From contig DEHT01000102.1 in assembly GCA_002352045.1 (NCBI GenBank), positions 15,254 to 34,284 of the forward strand: 19,031 nt of DNA, in the 5' to 3' direction. Positions 16,593 to 19,031 of this stretch are shown one piece after another (the stretch's first letter is position 1; each line of letters begins with the position of its first letter). The DNA comes from Chitinophagaceae bacterium UBA2793. GTDB lineage: Bacteria; Bacteroidota; Bacteroidia; Chitinophagales; Chitinophagaceae. A program made the position numbers and the translations under genes. Below the pieces are notes generated by a model. The model saw only the letters and a program-made list of their open reading frames with translations, did no database searches and was not told where the DNA came from.

Positions 16593-17471
16593 CTACAAAT
16601 TATCGGCCAATAACTCAATACTATGTTTAATTAAAGCCTCCACAGCTTTGTTGCTATCAGAAGAAAATTTTTGTGCAACCCGGTTGGCAACAATCACATT
16701 CAGGCTTACACATTGGTGGCCCATGGAACGGCAAAGCCCGTATATAGCGGAGCTTTCCATTTCAAAATTTGAAATAAAATCTTGTTGATATTTAAAAGAA
16801 GTCAACTTATCAATAAGGCCGGGATAAGCTAACTCCAATCTTAATATTCTGCCCTGTGGGCCAAAAAAACCAGGGCAACCAATGGTGATGCCATGCGTAT
16901 AATTTTCTTTGAAAATATTTCGTAATGTATCACTGCCTCTAAATACATAAGGCAACACGTTGCCACTGATAAGGCCGGTGTGCTGTTGAAATGCCTGTAT
17001 TAATTCCAGTTCATCAGTTGTATTTTGTTTTTTGTAAAAATGCATCACATTGTCAAAGCCCAGGCCATGCGTGCCTGCCACAAAACTATCTACCGGAATA
17101 TTTCCCTGTAAGGCACCGGAAGTTCCCAACCTTATTAGGTTTAAAGATTGTAGCTGTGGCTTAATGGTTCTGCTTTCAAAATCAATATTGGTCAATGCGT
17201 CTATTTCGTTGATGGCAATATCAATATTGTCGGGGCCAATACCGGTGCTTAGTACCGAAATTCTTTTTTGACCAATATAGCCTGTATGCGTAATAAACTC
17301 TCTGTGTTGAAGCTTAAATTCTATCCGGTCAAAATGCCTGCTCACTTTTTGTACTCTTTCGGGGTCGCCTACCAGCAAAATGGTAGTTGCTATTTCCTCG
17401 GGCTTTACACCCAGGTGATAGATGGCGCCCCGTTTATCTAAAATAAGTTCCGATTCTGCAATGCTGTTCAT
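16593..17471 (-). CDS. udp: nucleoside phosphorylase, uridine-phosphorylase type
   Basis: Cytoplasmic enzyme that splits (deoxy)nucleosides with phosphate into base and (deoxy)ribose-1-phosphate. At 292 residues it belongs to the PNP/UDP phosphorylase family and is a little longer than E. coli Udp. Visible motifs: LVGDPERV (33-40, phosphate loop), STGIGPDNI (75-83), RLGTSGALQ (114-122, phosphate and ribose), FFGPQGR (202-208; Q206 and R208 match the pair that reads uracil in Udp) and FEMESSAIY (236-244, ribose-binding Glu). The GPQGR segment favours a pyrimidine nucleoside over purines; exact substrate range is not certain. The gene is divergent from deoC, which handles the next deoxyribose phosphate step. 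The ATG at 17471 is the only sensible start. Confidence 0.85.
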   Translation of the reverse strand: MNSIAESELILDKRGAIYHLGVKPEEIATTILLVGDPERVQKVSRHFDRIEFKLQHREFITHTGYIGQKRISVLSTGIGPDNIDIAINEIDALTNIDFESRTIKPQLQSLNLIRLGTSGALQGNIPVDSFVAGTHGLGFDNVMHFYKKQNTTDELELIQAFQQHTGLISGNVLPYVFRGSDTLRNIFKENYTHGITIGCPGFFGPQGRILRLELAYPGLIDKLTSFKYQQDFISNFEMESSAIYGLCRSMGHQCVSLNVIVANRVAQKFSSDSNKAVEALIKHSIELLADNL

Positions 17472-17567
17472 ATAACTTTATTAATTATCTTGAATGAAGA
17501 AGAAGTTGAATGCTGATGTTATAAAAATAATCAAATGTTTTTACACTCATTCAGCAATCAATTGTAT

Positions 17568-17575
17568 TAAATTTG
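17568..17575 (+). promoter_or_regulatory. candidate -7 promoter element of deoC
   Basis: TAAATTTG is an exact match to the Bacteroidota -7 consensus TAnnTTTG and lies 19 bp before the deoC ATG. A matching -33 TTTG is not seen at the usual distance. ATCAA (17557-17561) and TTGAT (17573-17577) form a small inverted repeat across it that could be an operator. Confidence 0.4.
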
Positions 17576-17594
17576 ATGTTCACAATATTTTGAT

Positions 17595-18509
17595 ATGGCC
17601 GAAAAGATTATTTCTATTCCTTCCTTTATAGAGCCCGTTCGAATTGACCAGGTGGGTATTGAAGAAAGGGCTGCACGATTTACCAAACGCAGTATTAAAA
17701 ACGAAACCAAGTTAAATGGTTTGTTGCTTGCACTCAACATGATTGACCTTACTACTTTGGAAGGAAAAGATACCGAGGGCAAAGTGAAGCAAATGTGTTA
17801 CAAAGCTGCACACTTGCACGATGCCTATCCCGGCCTGCCAACAGTGGCAGCAGTTTGCGTGTATCCATCAATGGTAGCTACTGCAAAAAAAGCGGTAGAA
17901 GGTACGGGCATTAAAGTGGCATCGGTATCCACGGCTTTTCCAAGTGGGCAGGCGCCACGCAATATAAAAATAAGCGACACTAAGTTTGCTGTGGCGCAAG
18001 GTGCCGATGAAATAGATATGGTAATAAGCCGGGGTAAGTTTTTAGAAGGCGAATACAATTTTGTGTTTGATGAAATAGCTGCCATAAAAGAAGCCTGTGG
18101 CAATGCAAGGCTCAAAGTAATTTTAGAAACCGGCGAATTGGTTACTTACGATAAAGTGAGACGGGCAAGTGATATTGCCATGTATGCCGGTGCCGATTTT
18201 ATAAAAACATCTACCGGAAAAATAAATCCTGCAGCCACCATGCCGGTTACATTGGTAATGCTAAATGCCATCAAAGACTTTTATTATAAAACCGGTAAAA
18301 TGATTGGCATGAAGCCTGCCGGCGGAATTTCAAAATCAAAATTGGCATTACATTATTTAGTGATGCTCAATGAAACACTGGGAGAAGATTGGATGAATAA
18401 TCATTGGTTTCGCTTTGGTGCAAGCAGCCTTGCCAACGATGTGCTAATGCAATTGATGAAAGCTAAAACCGGGGTTTACCAGAGTAAAGATTATTTTTCG
18501 GTTGATTAA
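17595..18509 (+). CDS. deoC: deoxyribose-phosphate aldolase
   Basis: Class I aldolase that cleaves 2-deoxyribose-5-phosphate to glyceraldehyde-3-phosphate and acetaldehyde in the cytoplasm. All key residues are visible: Schiff-base K204 in DFIKTSTGK, the proton-relay Lys K240 in IGMKPAGG, and the helper Asp D141 in DEIDMVI. At 304 residues it is longer than E. coli DeoC (259) through an N-terminal helical extension of about 35 residues, and its size is nearer to the eukaryotic-type enzymes. The start ATG follows an exact -7 promoter-like element at a sensible distance. It is divergent from the nucleoside phosphorylase and is followed 67 bp later by an aldehyde dehydrogenase, which fits disposal of acetaldehyde. 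Confidence 0.95.
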   Translation: MAEKIISIPSFIEPVRIDQVGIEERAARFTKRSIKNETKLNGLLLALNMIDLTTLEGKDTEGKVKQMCYKAAHLHDAYPGLPTVAAVCVYPSMVATAKKAVEGTGIKVASVSTAFPSGQAPRNIKISDTKFAVAQGADEIDMVISRGKFLEGEYNFVFDEIAAIKEACGNARLKVILETGELVTYDKVRRASDIAMYAGADFIKTSTGKINPAATMPVTLVMLNAIKDFYYKTGKMIGMKPAGGISKSKLALHYLVMLNETLGEDWMNNHWFRFGASSLANDVLMQLMKAKTGVYQSKDYFSVD

Positions 18510-18576
18510 CAATATTCCTGAGTTTAATTAAGTAGCAAGCAAGATATACCCCTTGAAATTCTTTTAAAATATTATT

Positions 18577-19031
18577 ATGTCAAAAGCAAAAAGCAATACC
18601 ATTAAATTAAAATTTGATAGTGCCAGAAAATTAGCACCTGCTCCGGAAAGCAAATCGGCTGCAAAAATAAATGCTAAGTACGATCTTTTTATTAATGGCA
18701 AATTTGAAAAACCGGCGAGCAAAAAATATTTTGCAACCATCAACCCGGCTAACGAAGAGAAACTCAGCGAAGTGGCAGATGCCAATGCTGCCGATGTGGA
18801 CAAAGCGGTAAAAGCAGCAAGAGCAGCTTATGATAAAACCTGGAAAAAAATGCCGGGAAAAGAAAGAGCGAAATACATTTATCGCATAGCTCGTATGATT
18901 CAGGAACGAGCCAGGGAATTTGCAGTGATAGAAACTTTAGATGGCGGTAAACCCATTCGGGAAAGCAGGGATTTTGATGTGCCTACTGCTGCTAACCACT
19001 TTTTTTACTATGCCGGCTGGGCCGATAAATT
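18577..19031 (+). CDS. aldehyde dehydrogenase, N-terminal part (runs off window end)
   Basis: NAD(P)-dependent aldehyde dehydrogenase family, first 151 codons only. After about 33 residues rich in Lys, Ala and Ser, the typical start of the fold appears (YDLFINGKFEKP, then YFATINPANEEKLSEVADANAADVDKAVKAARAAYD, followed by KERAKYIYRIARMIQER and ETLDGGKPIRES). The catalytic Cys and the NAD-binding Gly motif lie beyond the window. The position right after deoC suggests that it oxidises the acetaldehyde made there to acetate or acetyl-CoA level products (inference). In other genomes deoC is often next to one or two such genes. The ATG at 18577 is the first in frame and no Shine-Dalgarno is present, as usual in this phylum. 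Confidence 0.9.
   Translation, partial: MSKAKSNTIKLKFDSARKLAPAPESKSAAKINAKYDLFINGKFEKPASKKYFATINPANEEKLSEVADANAADVDKAVKAARAAYDKTWKKMPGKERAKYIYRIARMIQERAREFAVIETLDGGKPIRESRDFDVPTAANHFFYYAGWADK

Overview
The window looks like a chromosomal segment of a low-GC Bacteroidota, probably a Chitinophagaceae-like member. The evidence is very large one-piece sensors (beta-propeller, triple-tyrosine domain and LytS-type kinase) paired with LytTR regulators, surface proteins with YadA-like repeats and an S74 chaperone tail, near absence of Shine-Dalgarno sequences, and promoter-like elements of the TAnnTTTG type. No tRNA, rRNA, CRISPR array, transposase or phage structural module was seen.

Left part (1-12021). 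Two similar but old and diverged modules lie side by side. Module 1 is an S74-tailed surface fibre protein cut off by the window start, followed by a propeller histidine kinase and a LytTR response regulator, all on the + strand. Module 2 is a second S74-tailed repeat protein on the - strand, divergent from a second propeller kinase and LytTR regulator. The repeated pairing suggests that these sensor/regulator pairs control the neighbouring surface fibres (inference). Between the modules lies a promoterless C-terminal relic of an amidohydrolase. It carries 174 bp identical to the intact gene 6.8 kb away, and beyond one edge every one of the last ten sense codons differs. This is the clearest sign of recombination or gene conversion in the window.

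Middle (12035-16482). A strong bidirectional hairpin terminator separates regulator 2 from a convergent two-gene amidohydrolase operon on the - strand. The upstream gene encodes a 1007-residue exported protein with two amidohydrolase-like halves, of which only the C-terminal half keeps the HxH metal site. The downstream gene encodes a 434-residue exported homologue in which both of those His residues are Asn. So there are three amidohydrolase-like folds and one apparently complete active site.

Right part (16593-19031). A nucleoside (uridine-type) phosphorylase on the - strand diverges from deoxyribose-phosphate aldolase (deoC), which is followed by the start of an aldehyde dehydrogenase. Together they fit (deoxy)nucleoside catabolism: phosphorolysis, aldol cleavage of deoxyribose-5-phosphate, and oxidation of the resulting acetaldehyde.
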